Positions 1-9,028 of a DNA stretch of 64,000 bases are shown here, one piece after another. Source of the DNA: Chloroflexota bacterium (GTDB taxonomy: Bacteria > Chloroflexota > Anaerolineae > Aggregatilineales > J027); assembly GCA_016234595.1 (NCBI GenBank), contig JACRBG010000046.1, forward strand, positions 1-64,000, in the 5' to 3' direction. Numbering within the stretch: the stretch's first letter is position 1; every line of letters starts with the position of its first letter. The translations under genes were made by a program, and so were the position numbers. Below the pieces are notes generated by a model that was given only the letters and a program-made list of their open reading frames with translations, had not been told where the DNA came from and searched no databases.

Positions 1-786
1 GGCGCGGGGGTGTTGGTCAAGCAGAGATTGGAGTTCATGCTCAGTCTGACTGGCGGAGACCGCGTTAAAACTCGATAAGCGTAAATAGCCAATATCACCG
101 ACCATGCCCGAATAAGCGGTCAATTCTTCAATGACGGCTCGCATGATCGGTTGGTCAAAAGTAGTGTCTTGCGAAGGCCGATAGATGGTCAAAAGGACTT
201 CTGTTCCAACATCACCCTTAATTAAATCCACCACTTGGTCAAGGGTTAGTCCTTGCACGGATTGACCATCCACCCCTTTGATGACATCCAGAGGCTCTAG
301 ACCCGCTTTTTCAGCTGGGTTGCCGCGCAGTAAACGGGTGATATAGGGTTCACCATTGGCGTCAATGCTGACGGATGCCCCAATCCCGCCAAATTTACCC
401 GACATAAACTGACGATGGATGTCCGCTTGTTCGGGTACAACAAAGGCGGTAAAGGGGTCATTGAGGGTTGTGATAAAACCTTGGATTGCCCCATAGACAC
501 GATCTTGGCGGCTGGGCATGTCGCCATAAAATTCTTTGTCCACCGTGTTCCACGTTTCCCAGAACACTTGGAAATCTTCAGAATAGGCATCGCCTGTGCG
601 GCGGTCATAAATCACCCCGCCCAAAAATGACACTGTGCTGGTCATGACCAGTGCAACGATGATGGTCAAAACTTGGAATGAGCTAAATTTTGCCCGTGTT
701 TGGGCTGGTGCGATTTTTGTCAGTGGGCGGACAGATTCTTTGTCCTCAACCTCTGCCTCAATCATATCAAATGACTCGTCTTTCAC
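1..786 (-). CDS. S41 family C-terminal processing peptidase, partial (C-terminus beyond window)
   Basis: Reading the minus strand from a GTG at 786 gives 262 codons that run off the window edge. The GTG is preceded by a strong GGAGG ribosome site about five bases upstream, which fixes the start. The protein has an acidic cytoplasmic N-terminus (about 35 residues), one membrane anchor (VLTIIVALVMTSTVSFLGG), an S41 N-terminal helical region (WNTVDKEFYGD) and a PDZ domain (GGIGASVSIDANGE through LIKGDVG). The protease core begins at GDIGYLRLSSF. The catalytic Ser and Lys lie outside the window, so activity cannot be judged. The family (CtpA-like) cleaves near the C-termini of exported proteins outside the membrane. 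It follows a second S41 gene by 31 bases, so the two are probably cotranscribed. Confidence 0.92.
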   Translation of the reverse strand, partial: MKDESFDMIEAEVEDKESVRPLTKIAPAQTRAKFSSFQVLTIIVALVMTSTVSFLGGVIYDRRTGDAYSEDFQVFWETWNTVDKEFYGDMPSRQDRVYGAIQGFITTLNDPFTAFVVPEQADIHRQFMSGKFGGIGASVSIDANGEPYITRLLRGNPAEKAGLEPLDVIKGVDGQSVQGLTLDQVVDLIKGDVGTEVLLTIYRPSQDTTFDQPIMRAVIEELTAYSGMVGDIGYLRLSSFNAVSASQTEHELQSLLDQHPRA

Positions 787-817
787 AATCGACCTCCACG
801 TTCCAATACATCGCGTC

Positions 818-2026
818 TCATGAATTTGCTAAAATTTGCTGTAACTGGCGAATAGCTTCGCCCAATTCCACATCACGCCCATTTTGATCAGGAATCATCT
901 CGATATTGGGCAGCAACCCAATGCCATCTAGGGGGGTGCGGCTGGGGGTTAACCACAAAGAGGCCGTGATATGAACCGAGGAGCCGTCCTCTAGTCCAAA
1001 AATAAACTGGACTGATCCTTTACCAAAAGTACGCTGTCCAATCACAATCGCCCGTTCGTTATCTTTAAGCGCACCGGCAACTACCTCGGCTGCACTGGCT
1101 GTTCCGCCATTGACCAAAACTACTAACGGCAAATCAGTTGCTACCCCACCGGGAGTGTCGTCATGAACCGTTTCACCTGTGGTGCGACTTTGTTCTATCA
1201 CAATCGTACCGCCATCCAAAAATTCACCTGCCACGTCAATGCTTTCTTGCAGCAGGCCGCCGGAGTTAAAACGTAAATCCAGCACAAGGGCCGTGATATT
1301 TTTCGTTTGTAAGTCGGCAATGGCATTCCGCATCTCATCGGGTGTTAGGGAGGTAAAACTCTTGATTTGGATGTAGCCAATTTCAGGTGCTTCGGCCAAC
1401 ACACGCCATGCAATGGACGGAATCATGATTTCTTCAAATGGAATTGCATAGGTGCGCGTTTCAGTTGTATTAGGCTGCTGCACTGTGACTTTGACCCCTG
1501 ATCCTTCGTCGGTAATTTCACCACGTGTCATTTGGCGGACAACATCGAGGCGTTCATTGGGATCAAGCGGTTGGTCATTCACCGCCAACAAAATATCACC
1601 ATCCACAATACCAGCTTGGGCGGCAGGGCTATCCGGATAAGGATATAGCACAATCATGCCCGCCTCATTGCGTACTACATCCACCCCGATACCCCCATAG
1701 CGACCTGCTAGGGCATCGCTTTCGCTGCTGGCGACGGGGGGGTCATTAAAAAACGTGTAATTATCGTTAAGCGAAGCCAAGTAGCCTCGAATAGCGGCAT
1801 ATTCCAATGTGTTATCGGGCGGGAGATCGCGTACAAAATTGCCCCGCACTAATTGGTCAACTTGAGTCAGAATTTTAAATTCGGAATCGCCTGATTCTTG
1901 GGCGGTAGCAGATTCATGTCCTCGTGCGATAAAGCCAGCGACAAACCCACTGCTTATTAGGGCAAAAATCAAAATACCACGCCAAAACTGATTCCACCGT
2001 GTTCGGGTGAGTTCCCGTTGTTTCAT
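818..2026 (-). CDS. S41 family C-terminal processing peptidase (CtpA-like)
   Basis: A 402-aa membrane-anchored serine protease. Order: N-terminal signal anchor (FWRGILIFALISSGFVAGFI), helical N-domain (QVDQLVRGNFVRDLPP), PDZ domain (GGIGVDVVRNEAGM to VTVQQPN) and S41 core. The catalytic Ser sits in the GTASAAE motif and the Lys in TFGKGSVQ, so the Ser/Lys dyad is intact. The ATG at 2026 is chosen because GAGG lies about seven bases upstream; a TTG four codons earlier is in frame but has no ribosome site. Family members trim or degrade exported proteins. The gene comes first in a pair with a second S41 protease 31 bases downstream; an extended -10 promoter lies about 40 bases upstream. Confidence 0.93.
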   Translation of the reverse strand: MKQRELTRTRWNQFWRGILIFALISSGFVAGFIARGHESATAQESGDSEFKILTQVDQLVRGNFVRDLPPDNTLEYAAIRGYLASLNDNYTFFNDPPVASSESDALAGRYGGIGVDVVRNEAGMIVLYPYPDSPAAQAGIVDGDILLAVNDQPLDPNERLDVVRQMTRGEITDEGSGVKVTVQQPNTTETRTYAIPFEEIMIPSIAWRVLAEAPEIGYIQIKSFTSLTPDEMRNAIADLQTKNITALVLDLRFNSGGLLQESIDVAGEFLDGGTIVIEQSRTTGETVHDDTPGGVATDLPLVVLVNGGTASAAEVVAGALKDNERAIVIGQRTFGKGSVQFIFGLEDGSSVHITASLWLTPSRTPLDGIGLLPNIEMIPDQNGRDVELGEAIRQLQQILANS

Positions 2027-2067
2027 TGTCGTCCTCAATCGGTTCGTGCCTCAGGCTCTGGTCAACT

Positions 2068-2076
2068 ATTGTAGCA
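2068..2076 (-). promoter_or_regulatory. Extended -10 promoter (TGCTACAAT) for the S41 protease pair
   Basis: The minus strand reads TGCTACAAT, an extended -10 of the TGnTATAAT type, about 42 bases ahead of the ATG at 2026. No good -35 is visible, as is common with extended -10 promoters. The same CTACAAT core appears ahead of other minus-strand genes in the window. Confidence 0.5.
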
Positions 2077-2215
2077 TTACTTGCCTGATAAACTACATAG
2101 GCGGGTTGAAGGTGGTACTAGGATTTTGCAAATTGTTTACAACCAGACAATCCCCCGTTCACAAGCCCATGTCAATATTATAGGTTGAAGGTGTTTAACA
2201 AAGGGCAACAATCGG

Positions 2216-3616
2216 ATGAGCGTCGTGTTTTCAGACCAACCCCAATCGCAACTCCCAATCAGTTCCAATCGGAAAATCCCGCCCGGCCCACGCGGAAAAC
2301 CGATCATTGGCAACCTGCACGATTTTCGCAAGGATATTCTGACTACTTTAGAAAGTGCTGCCCGTGAATATGGCGAGATTGTCCATTTTAAGGTGGGGCC
2401 GCGCGAAATCTTTCTGCTCAATGATCCTTACTACATCCAGCATGTTCTGCAAACCAATCATCACAACTATCGCAAAGGGTGGGCGCTGGTGCGGACTAAA
2501 ATTTTGCTGGGAGAAGGCCTCTTAACTAGCGAGGGTGATTTTTGGTTGCACCAACGACGTTTAATTCAACCTGCTTTTCATCGTAAACGGATTGCGGCGT
2601 TCGGACAGATGATGACGGACTGCACGAGTGAAATGATGGAAGCATGGCAGCCGTATATTGAGTCCGGTCAACCTCTAAACTTAACGGAAGAGATGATGAA
2701 TTTAACCCTCAATGTCGTCTGCCAAACGCTTTTTTCGACCCATATCACTGACGCCGAACGTGCTGTAGTCAAAGATGCGATGGAGGTAGTGTTGCTCTTT
2801 GGGTTAAAAAATGTGACGCGGCCTCCATTCATGGAAAAACTACCCACACTGGGCAATCAACAAGCCAGAAAAGCGATTCATCAACTTGATAAAATTGTCT
2901 ACCGCATCATTCAGGAACGTCGAGCACACCCCCAAGATGACGAAAAAAGCGATTTATTCACCATGCTGATGTCGGTCCAAGATGAAGATACTGGTGAAAG
3001 CATGGATGACCGCCAAGTACGTGATGAAATCATGACGCTATTTTTAGCAGGTCACGAGACAACCGCTAACACCTTAGCATGGACGTTTTATTTGCTCTCA
3101 GAGAACCCAACTATGACAGATGCTCTATGGGCTGAACTAGATCGGGTTTTAGATGGGCAGGTGCCAGCGGTGGAGAATCTGTCTAATCTGCCTTATACAC
3201 AGGCTGTTTTACAAGAATCCATGCGTTTGTACCCCCCGGCATGGGTCATTAGTCGTCAAGCGATCAATGATGACGAAATCGGTGGTTATCCTATCCCGAT
3301 GGGCAGCGCCGTGATTGTGAGTCCATATGTGATGCACCGCAATCCGAATTATTGGGAAAAGCCCGAACAGTTTAATCCAACCCGTTTCTTAGATGACAGC
3401 CGTCCATGGCGGCCACCATTTAGCTATTTCCCATTTGGCGGCGGTGCGCGTCAATGTATTGGGATGAATTTTGCTATGATGGAAGCCCAATTGATTTTGG
3501 CAACAGTAGCCCAGAAATACCAACTTCATCTTGTGCCAACTACTAAGGTTGAACCCGAGGCCCTTCTTACCCTGCGGCCCCGTAATGGCCTACCTATGAC
3601 CATTGAGTGGCGTTAG
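2216..3616 (+). CDS. Cytochrome P450 monooxygenase
   Basis: A 466-aa soluble P450. Diagnostic motifs: proline-rich start (IPPGPRGKPIIGNL), I-helix oxygen-binding AGHETT (residues 278-283), the ExxR pair E334/R337 in ESMRLYPP, and heme-binding FPFGGGARQCIG with axial Cys414. All key residues are present, so it should be an active heme-thiolate oxygenase using an external redox partner; no ferredoxin or reductase is adjacent. Substrate cannot be read from sequence. The general pattern resembles bacterial P450s similar to eukaryotic fatty-acid hydroxylases (CYP4/CYP102-like heme domains). Its TAG stop directly abuts the stop codon of the convergent M1 peptidase. The upstream ribosome site is weak. 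Confidence 0.95.
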   Translation: MSVVFSDQPQSQLPISSNRKIPPGPRGKPIIGNLHDFRKDILTTLESAAREYGEIVHFKVGPREIFLLNDPYYIQHVLQTNHHNYRKGWALVRTKILLGEGLLTSEGDFWLHQRRLIQPAFHRKRIAAFGQMMTDCTSEMMEAWQPYIESGQPLNLTEEMMNLTLNVVCQTLFSTHITDAERAVVKDAMEVVLLFGLKNVTRPPFMEKLPTLGNQQARKAIHQLDKIVYRIIQERRAHPQDDEKSDLFTMLMSVQDEDTGESMDDRQVRDEIMTLFLAGHETTANTLAWTFYLLSENPTMTDALWAELDRVLDGQVPAVENLSNLPYTQAVLQESMRLYPPAWVISRQAINDDEIGGYPIPMGSAVIVSPYVMHRNPNYWEKPEQFNPTRFLDDSRPWRPPFSYFPFGGGARQCIGMNFAMMEAQLILATVAQKYQLHLVPTTKVEPEALLTLRPRNGLPMTIEWR

Positions 3617-6238
3617 TCATGGAGTGGATAACAAACAACTGGCTTGACCCTCGGTGTAAAAAGTGGTGATATTCTCCAATACCTGCTGTTGAGCATCAAC
3701 GGTTATAGTTGAAGGTGTCCAACTTACTGGAAACGTTTGTACAGCGGCAGAACCAAGTTCTACGTATACCGTTGTTGTTACCGTCGCCCCATTTAAACCA
3801 CTCCCTTGTACCTCAACAGGTAACCGAAGTTTATAGCTGACATCGCGCTGATTACAGGCCGCAACCTCTAGACCACGCTTGCCATACGTCCAAACCAATT
3901 TGTATTCAGGGATACCGGGGCTTTCAACCCATTGACGGCGAAATTGGGTGAGGTCGCGCCCACTGATTTGCTCGGTAAGGCGGAAAAAATCCCACGTAGT
4001 CACAGGATAATCGGCATACTCGATAGCCCAGCGGTGCAAGACTTCAAAAAATACTGTATTGCCCAGTTCCTCGCGGAGCATATGCAGTATCCATGCGCCC
4101 TTAACATAATTATCACTGTCGTACATTTGACCTGTTAATGGATAGGCCAATGGAGTCTCACGCTGACTACCACGTATAGCCCTTTCTTGATTTGAACGAA
4201 CTCGTGCTGCTCGATTTGGGCCATAACGAAGTTCAAGCGCCAGCCATTCCGCATAAGTCGCAAAACCCTCATTGAGCCAGATATCACGCCACGATTTTAA
4301 CGATACAGTATCCCCATACCATTGGTGGGCCAGTTCATGGACTACCAGTGTAAACAGAGCCTCTTCACTGTCGGCTTGTATCATACTGCGCGGCATGATG
4401 GTCATGGTTTGGGTTTCGACAGCGCCGTTGGGTAGGGGCGTGACGACATGCCCATAGCTTTCAAAGGGATATTGCCCGAAAAGAACCCGCAAGTAGCGAA
4501 ATGCGAGGTCGGTGGAACTTAGCAGGGTTTCGACTTTGTCTTCTGTACCCGTATAGGCATAGTTGCGAATGGGTAGATTGTCCACGCTACCATCCACCAC
4601 CAAGCTGTAATCTCCGACTGCTACCACTGCTAGATTGGTTGCCATTGGTACATCCATTGTCCAATGATAGGTTAGTTGGGTTGCAGCAAGGGGGGTAGGG
4701 TCGGCGGGGATGCCATTGGCAATTGCCATTAGGGTTGATGGAACAGTGATATGGAATTCATAAGTCGCGCGATCCAGCGGATGGTCGTTGCATGGAAACC
4801 ACGTATTTGCGCCGTCGGGCTGGTTGATAAAAGCTAGGCGCGGCTGCCCCTCTACATATTCCAAGCCGACGGGGAAAAAATTACTATAGGGAGTATCAGT
4901 AGGCAAGGGAATGCCACTATAGGTGACGGCTACCTCTGCAATCGCGCCATACTCTAGAGGGGTTGCGAGTTCTATCAATAATTTCCGTTGATATTGGGTG
5001 AAAGATACGGGTTCACCATTTACCTGTACATCAGCGACGGCCATTGTTCGCAAATCGAGCGTAAAACTGGCAAGGTGATGATAAATTGCTTTGATTTGCA
5101 GAGTCGTGGTTCCCTGTACATGCCGCGAAAAAGGATCAATCGTTAGGGCCAAATTGTAATGCAGTACATCATAACCCGTATTGCCCAATTCGGATGAAAA
5201 AGAATCCCCAATAGTATTTAGCCCCGGGACAGCATCTGGTACTAGAGCGTCTTTTAGGACAGTGGTTAGACGATCATTTTTTAGGGTTTCATTGGCCGTC
5301 CACAAATCGTTATACCATGCCGTTGTCGGCGTAAACATTACGTTGCCATCCGATGATTGGCCCCAATGAAGGCCGACTAAGCCGCCCTCGGTTGAATAAT
5401 AGCCCTGACCAATCAATAACGTGGGACGGGCTTGACCTAGTCGGTCGGGTAACACTGGTTGAACAGGAATTACCCTTGTTTTTTGGGCACTCCCGTCAAA
5501 AGTACCCTGCTGAGGTTGGATTTGAGTTGAGGGAAGCACATCCAGTACGAAATAGAGTGAATCAAACTCGTAATAGGTATGCAGCGGATTTGAACGCAAG
5601 GTTTGCCCACGCTGCAAGGGCCGATCATCTAAAGGGGCTGCAACCAAATCGGGAAAAGCCCCCGTCAAAGCCGCATGATCCACTTCTAGCAAGGCTATAT
5701 CCGTGCCACGATCCGCATATAAAAGATGGCTAATGGGGATATTGGCTGTTTTGGATGGGCGGGTTACCGTCATCCCTTGTGCTAGATTATAGGGAATACA
5801 GCGATTTTCAGATTTGACTTGCTCAATAGCAGCAGACTCTGTATTAGTTGAGACCTGATAGGCGCTTCCGACCTTACAAAGGGTCAATTCAATGGCTTGT
5901 TCCCAACTATGGCGAACGCCATCATCCAAAAATGAAGGTAGTTGATAACGTAATTCGGCAGCAGTTTGGGTGGATACATCCCATAATAAGTGTTCACCTG
6001 CCACCGTTTGCCATGAGGTCAGAATCAGACCTTCCCCTAAATAGACACCCGCTGATTGATAACCTGTTACATCGGTTAAAAGAACTGTGGCGTTGGGCGG
6101 TGGAGTGGCTTGTTGGGGACGTGAATGAACCCCCTCGCCAGTGCTGGAAAGGGGGTTGTTATTGGCGGTAAATTGTGAAGGTGTAAACGTTGAGGCGACG
6201 ATGGCGATACTCAACAAACACAGCGAAATAAGTCGCAC
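3617..6238 (-). CDS. Secreted M1 metallopeptidase with N-terminal degenerate trypsin-like region
   Basis: An 873-aa exported protein with a signal peptide (about 1-25). From about residue 350 it is an M1 (aminopeptidase N/LTA4 hydrolase) family peptidase: N-terminal beta domain (YDVLHYNLALTIDP) and zinc site HELAHQWYGD with H634, E635, H638 and the third ligand E657 in NEGFATYAEW. Residues about 50-310 resemble a trypsin-like fold (GVYLGEGLILTSWQTVAG, GTDIALLEVD, STEGGLVGLHWG), but the expected catalytic His is replaced by the W76-Q77 region and no GNSGGP serine motif is seen. The normal aminopeptidase exopeptidase motif is not obvious, so exo- versus endopeptidase activity is open. It is third in an operon after the SH3b and TPR-TM genes, 8 bases behind the latter. 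Confidence 0.93.
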   Translation of the reverse strand: MRLISLCLLSIAIVASTFTPSQFTANNNPLSSTGEGVHSRPQQATPPPNATVLLTDVTGYQSAGVYLGEGLILTSWQTVAGEHLLWDVSTQTAAELRYQLPSFLDDGVRHSWEQAIELTLCKVGSAYQVSTNTESAAIEQVKSENRCIPYNLAQGMTVTRPSKTANIPISHLLYADRGTDIALLEVDHAALTGAFPDLVAAPLDDRPLQRGQTLRSNPLHTYYEFDSLYFVLDVLPSTQIQPQQGTFDGSAQKTRVIPVQPVLPDRLGQARPTLLIGQGYYSTEGGLVGLHWGQSSDGNVMFTPTTAWYNDLWTANETLKNDRLTTVLKDALVPDAVPGLNTIGDSFSSELGNTGYDVLHYNLALTIDPFSRHVQGTTTLQIKAIYHHLASFTLDLRTMAVADVQVNGEPVSFTQYQRKLLIELATPLEYGAIAEVAVTYSGIPLPTDTPYSNFFPVGLEYVEGQPRLAFINQPDGANTWFPCNDHPLDRATYEFHITVPSTLMAIANGIPADPTPLAATQLTYHWTMDVPMATNLAVVAVGDYSLVVDGSVDNLPIRNYAYTGTEDKVETLLSSTDLAFRYLRVLFGQYPFESYGHVVTPLPNGAVETQTMTIMPRSMIQADSEEALFTLVVHELAHQWYGDTVSLKSWRDIWLNEGFATYAEWLALELRYGPNRAARVRSNQERAIRGSQRETPLAYPLTGQMYDSDNYVKGAWILHMLREELGNTVFFEVLHRWAIEYADYPVTTWDFFRLTEQISGRDLTQFRRQWVESPGIPEYKLVWTYGKRGLEVAACNQRDVSYKLRLPVEVQGSGLNGATVTTTVYVELGSAAVQTFPVSWTPSTITVDAQQQVLENITTFYTEGQASCLLSTP

Positions 6239-6246
6239 GGGCTGGT

Positions 6247-7278
6247 TTATCCTTCCTTTACCCAGCGTGCTTGGAAAGTGGCTCGGTCACCCGAAGTTGA
6301 AAATTCATTTACAGCGGTTAGGTCTACAAAAGCACGATAGAGGGTATCGGTGGAACCTGCCACACAACTGGTGATATTGACTCCGACGCCTTGAATTTCG
6401 CTGCGAATGCTCTCAGGGGCATTGCTGATGCGGCTAGCCGCTAAATTGATACCTTCAAAGGCTAATGCGGCCAAATTATCAGGGTGTGGCCCCTGACAAT
6501 CGGCACTGGTGCAGACACACCCCTGTACAAATAGGGTACGACCTACACTAGTGTCAGCATATACTGCCCCGCTATTCGGGCCAAAATTGGGACTGGTTGA
6601 AGCTGAGACACTGCTAGAGGTAGCGGCTAGAATATCCTGCAATTCAATCTGGTCAACGGTGACGGGGGCAATTGCGGCGGCATCCTCAACCCCTTTGTCC
6701 TCTTTACCGCCCATCAAGATGACTAGGGCAACAACAGCTACCAAGACAAGCACCAATAATAATAGGAGGGTGCGCAAGGGCGATCGTTTGCGTTTTTCCG
6801 AACCCGACGCCTTGGCTTTTTTGCCTTTCTTACCCTTTTTGCCTTCCTCTTCTAACAATTCAGCAAAGGGGTCTTCGTCGTCATCAAAGCCAGCGCTGTC
6901 GTCGCCATCTTCAGCAAAGGGATCATCAAAATTGATTTCGTCCTCATCGCTTTCGCTTTGCGACACCACGAAGCGGTCGTCGGCTTCAGGGAGTTCCATC
7001 ATCATCATCAATTCGTCGTCGCGCGGTGGATAGCTTTCGTTCAGCTTCTCCAACAGATTGCGGGCACGACTATGACGTGGGTTAATTTTAAGAACATTCA
7101 CCAAAGCACGCCGCGCCTGACGGGGATCGTCCACCGCGTTTGCCATCAACCACCATACGTCGGCATTATCGTTATGTTCTTCTAGCAACGGCCTAAGTAT
7201 TTGTAAGGCGTCGTCGGATTGCTCCCGTTGAATTAGAGCATAAACTCGTTCAAGTTGCTTCTGTAAATCGTCAGCCAT
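6247..7278 (-). CDS. TPR-like protein with acidic/basic linker and single membrane helix
   Basis: A 343-aa protein of unknown function. Residues about 1-85 form a short TPR-like helical repeat (LQKQLERVYALIQREQ... ALVNVLKINPRHSRARNLLEKL). Then comes a very acidic linker (EDEINFDDPFAEDGDD), a basic Lys/Gly tract (KKGKKGKKAK), a hydrophobic helix (LRTLLLLLVLVLVAVVALVI, about 190-210) and a roughly 130-residue outer part with several Cys (GCVCTSADC, ITSC). The layout suggests a cytoplasmic TPR and an extracellular sensing or binding domain. A GAGGAG ribosome site precedes the ATG. It lies between the SH3b gene (27 bases upstream) and the M1 peptidase (8 bases downstream), so the three probably act together at the cell surface. 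No better name is justified. Confidence 0.85.
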   Translation of the reverse strand: MADDLQKQLERVYALIQREQSDDALQILRPLLEEHNDNADVWWLMANAVDDPRQARRALVNVLKINPRHSRARNLLEKLNESYPPRDDELMMMMELPEADDRFVVSQSESDEDEINFDDPFAEDGDDSAGFDDDEDPFAELLEEEGKKGKKGKKAKASGSEKRKRSPLRTLLLLLVLVLVAVVALVILMGGKEDKGVEDAAAIAPVTVDQIELQDILAATSSSVSASTSPNFGPNSGAVYADTSVGRTLFVQGCVCTSADCQGPHPDNLAALAFEGINLAASRISNAPESIRSEIQGVGVNITSCVAGSTDTLYRAFVDLTAVNEFSTSGDRATFQARWVKEG

Positions 7279-7305
7279 TGCAGACTCCTCTTGGATGAAT
7301 TAAGG

Positions 7306-8661
7306 TTATTGGCTGACCACGGGAACGCCGCTGGCATCCCCTTCGACCAATACGTAATTGCGATTAACCCAACCATCGCCAAACGGACTTTGGACTTTCC
7401 ACCACCGACGGTCTGGGCTGAGGCCGATAATGGGCATACGGGTTGTGGAGGGCACGGAGCCAAGCGATGAGAAACTTGAATTGGGGCCACTGCGGATATT
7501 GAGTGCGCCTGTTGCCACGAATGCCACTGGGCCGATCAAGGTCGGGGTAGAGACCGAGGTATCGCCTGTTGCAGGGTCACGCACAGTAATGGCGGTCGTC
7601 GCATCAGCAATAGGCAATGCGCTGACATCACCGCGAATAATCACGTAATTGCGATTGACCCACCCTGCTCCAAAATCTGTATCAATTTGAACCCACAAGA
7701 AGGCGGCATCGCGCGCCAAAATGACGAATTGTTCGCCACCAACTGTCCGACCTAGAATGGTGTAGGCCGCGCCGGGGCCGCTACGAATATTTAAAGCACC
7801 TGCATTGATAACTGCCACTGGCCCAACATAAGTAGTTTGATCAACTGTATTTTCCGTGACCGGGGCGTTGCCAAAGTCGTTGCGGGTAATCAAGTAACGG
7901 GCTGATACCCAACCTTCGCCAAAAACGGTCTGGACATTGAACCATAAATTATCACTGCTGCGTCCCAAAATAGGGAGCAACTCACCACCGACTACCGTGC
8001 CGATAATTTCATAATTGACGCCGGGGCCACTGCGAACATTCAATGAACCTGCGTTTACAACCCCTGTAGCACCAACTTCAGTCACTGGGGCGGAACTTGC
8101 ATCAGTGGTAGGGGCAGCGTCACCTGCTGAGGTGAAACGGGCCTGTACCCAACCATTGCCAAATTGCCAACGGATATTTAACCACGTGCCATCATTGCTT
8201 TGCCCGATTAGGTAGACTCTTTGGCCTGCCGAAAGGCGTCCTTGAATGGCGGCTTCTGGGCCGGGGCCACTGCGGACATTTAATAAAGTGGCCGTCACGG
8301 TAATAAAGGCTCCGGGGTCTTGGATGCCAACACTGCTGCCATTGGTAACGGTTAGCGCCGTTCCAACAACCCAACCTTGACCAAAACGCCCATTGACCAA
8401 CCACCACGCACCATCGGCACTAATCGCCAGTACGGGCAGGGTCTCAAATCGATTAATTGTTCCTACAATCCAAAAGGCCGTGCTTGGCCCAGCATAGGCA
8501 TTGGTCGCAATGCTAGCAGTTGCGGATGCAGTGCTTTGTCGTGACTCAATCCCCTGCGCTTGGATGTTATTTTCAGCGCGAACAACGGTGATGGTATTAA
8601 AAGAAATCGCCAATAAAGCAATCAGAAGTATGGCTCTAAAAAAACGCGATTGCTGGTTCAT
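7306..8661 (-). CDS. Secreted protein with five tandem SH3b domains
   Basis: A 451-aa exported protein: signal peptide (FFRAILLIALLAISFNTITVVRA) followed by five bacterial SH3 (SH3b/SH3_3) repeats of about 65-85 residues. Each carries a variant of LNVRSGPG near its start (the first is diverged, AYAGPSTAF) and ends in FGxGWVxxRY or similar. SH3b domains commonly bind peptidoglycan or other wall material. No catalytic domain is present, so it is probably a binding or scaffold protein. It is first in an operon with a TPR-TM protein and an M1 peptidase. A purine-rich stretch (AGGGGG) precedes the ATG. Confidence 0.92.
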   Translation of the reverse strand: MNQQSRFFRAILLIALLAISFNTITVVRAENNIQAQGIESRQSTASATASIATNAYAGPSTAFWIVGTINRFETLPVLAISADGAWWLVNGRFGQGWVVGTALTVTNGSSVGIQDPGAFITVTATLLNVRSGPGPEAAIQGRLSAGQRVYLIGQSNDGTWLNIRWQFGNGWVQARFTSAGDAAPTTDASSAPVTEVGATGVVNAGSLNVRSGPGVNYEIIGTVVGGELLPILGRSSDNLWFNVQTVFGEGWVSARYLITRNDFGNAPVTENTVDQTTYVGPVAVINAGALNIRSGPGAAYTILGRTVGGEQFVILARDAAFLWVQIDTDFGAGWVNRNYVIIRGDVSALPIADATTAITVRDPATGDTSVSTPTLIGPVAFVATGALNIRSGPNSSFSSLGSVPSTTRMPIIGLSPDRRWWKVQSPFGDGWVNRNYVLVEGDASGVPVVSQ

Positions 8662-8758
8662 AAAAGGCCCCCTGCAAAATGTACGGGTGGTCAGAATCTT
8701 GAAGTCAAGCTATGAAAAGAGTTTACTTAGAGGCGGCATTTTGAGCAAGTGGCGACAA

Positions 8759-8792
8759 ACAAAAAACACATAGAAAAATATCCATGTGTTTT
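8759..8792 (-). terminator. Rho-independent terminator of tRNA-Leu
   Basis: On the minus strand just past the tRNA 3' end, AAAACACAT (complement of 8784-8792) pairs with ATGTGTTTT (8763-8771), a 9-bp stem with a 12-base loop, followed by further T residues. The stem is AT-rich, but position and T-run fit a terminator. Confidence 0.6.
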
Positions 8793-8796
8793 ACTG

Positions 8797-8880
8797 TGCC
8801 CCGGAAAGGACTCGAACCTTCACGGCCTTGCGGCCAACAGGCCCTCAACCTGCAGCGTCTACCAATTCCGCCACCGGGGC
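8797..8880 (-). tRNA. tRNA-Leu (anticodon GAG)
   Basis: The 84-base minus-strand sequence folds as a class II tRNA: acceptor GCCCCGG/CCGGGGC with discriminator A, D arm containing AATTGGTAGAC, anticodon stem CAGG/CCTG enclosing loop TTGAGGG (anticodon GAG, reading CUC/CUU Leu codons), a long variable arm (GGCCGCAAGGCC) and T arm with GGTTCGAGTCC. The long variable arm and the GAG anticodon identify leucine. CCA is not encoded. A consensus promoter lies immediately upstream and a hairpin terminator downstream, so it is a single-gene transcription unit. Confidence 0.97.
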
Positions 8881-8892
8881 TGATGTTCAAGA

Positions 8893-8920
8893 ATTATACT
8901 GATGATCATTTGACTGTCAA
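8893..8920 (-). promoter_or_regulatory. Consensus sigma70-type promoter of tRNA-Leu
   Basis: The minus strand has a perfect -35 TTGACA (8915-8920), a 16-base spacer and a perfect -10 TATAAT (8893-8898), ending 12 bases before the first tRNA base. Expected start of transcription is within a few bases of the tRNA 5' end. It is the clearest promoter in the window and shows the host uses standard housekeeping sigma elements. Confidence 0.88.
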
Positions 8921-9028
8921 TGCTGATTCGCGTCAGCCACTCGTAGATTTTTTCACATGGCTAACTCGCTGGGTCGGTGGTAGTATTCGGAAATGAAGGC
9001 TTTCGTTGGCGATTTAGGAGGATTCATC

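Noticed and set aside
6509-7033. Plus-strand 174-codon open frame rich in Ser
   Set aside because: It is the reverse-strand shadow of the acidic linker in the TPR-TM gene and lacks a ribosome site or homology.
8797-8880. tRNA-Leu as an integration site for the nearby recombinase at 10079
   Set aside because: The tRNA is complete and no partial copy of its 3' end was noticed nearby.
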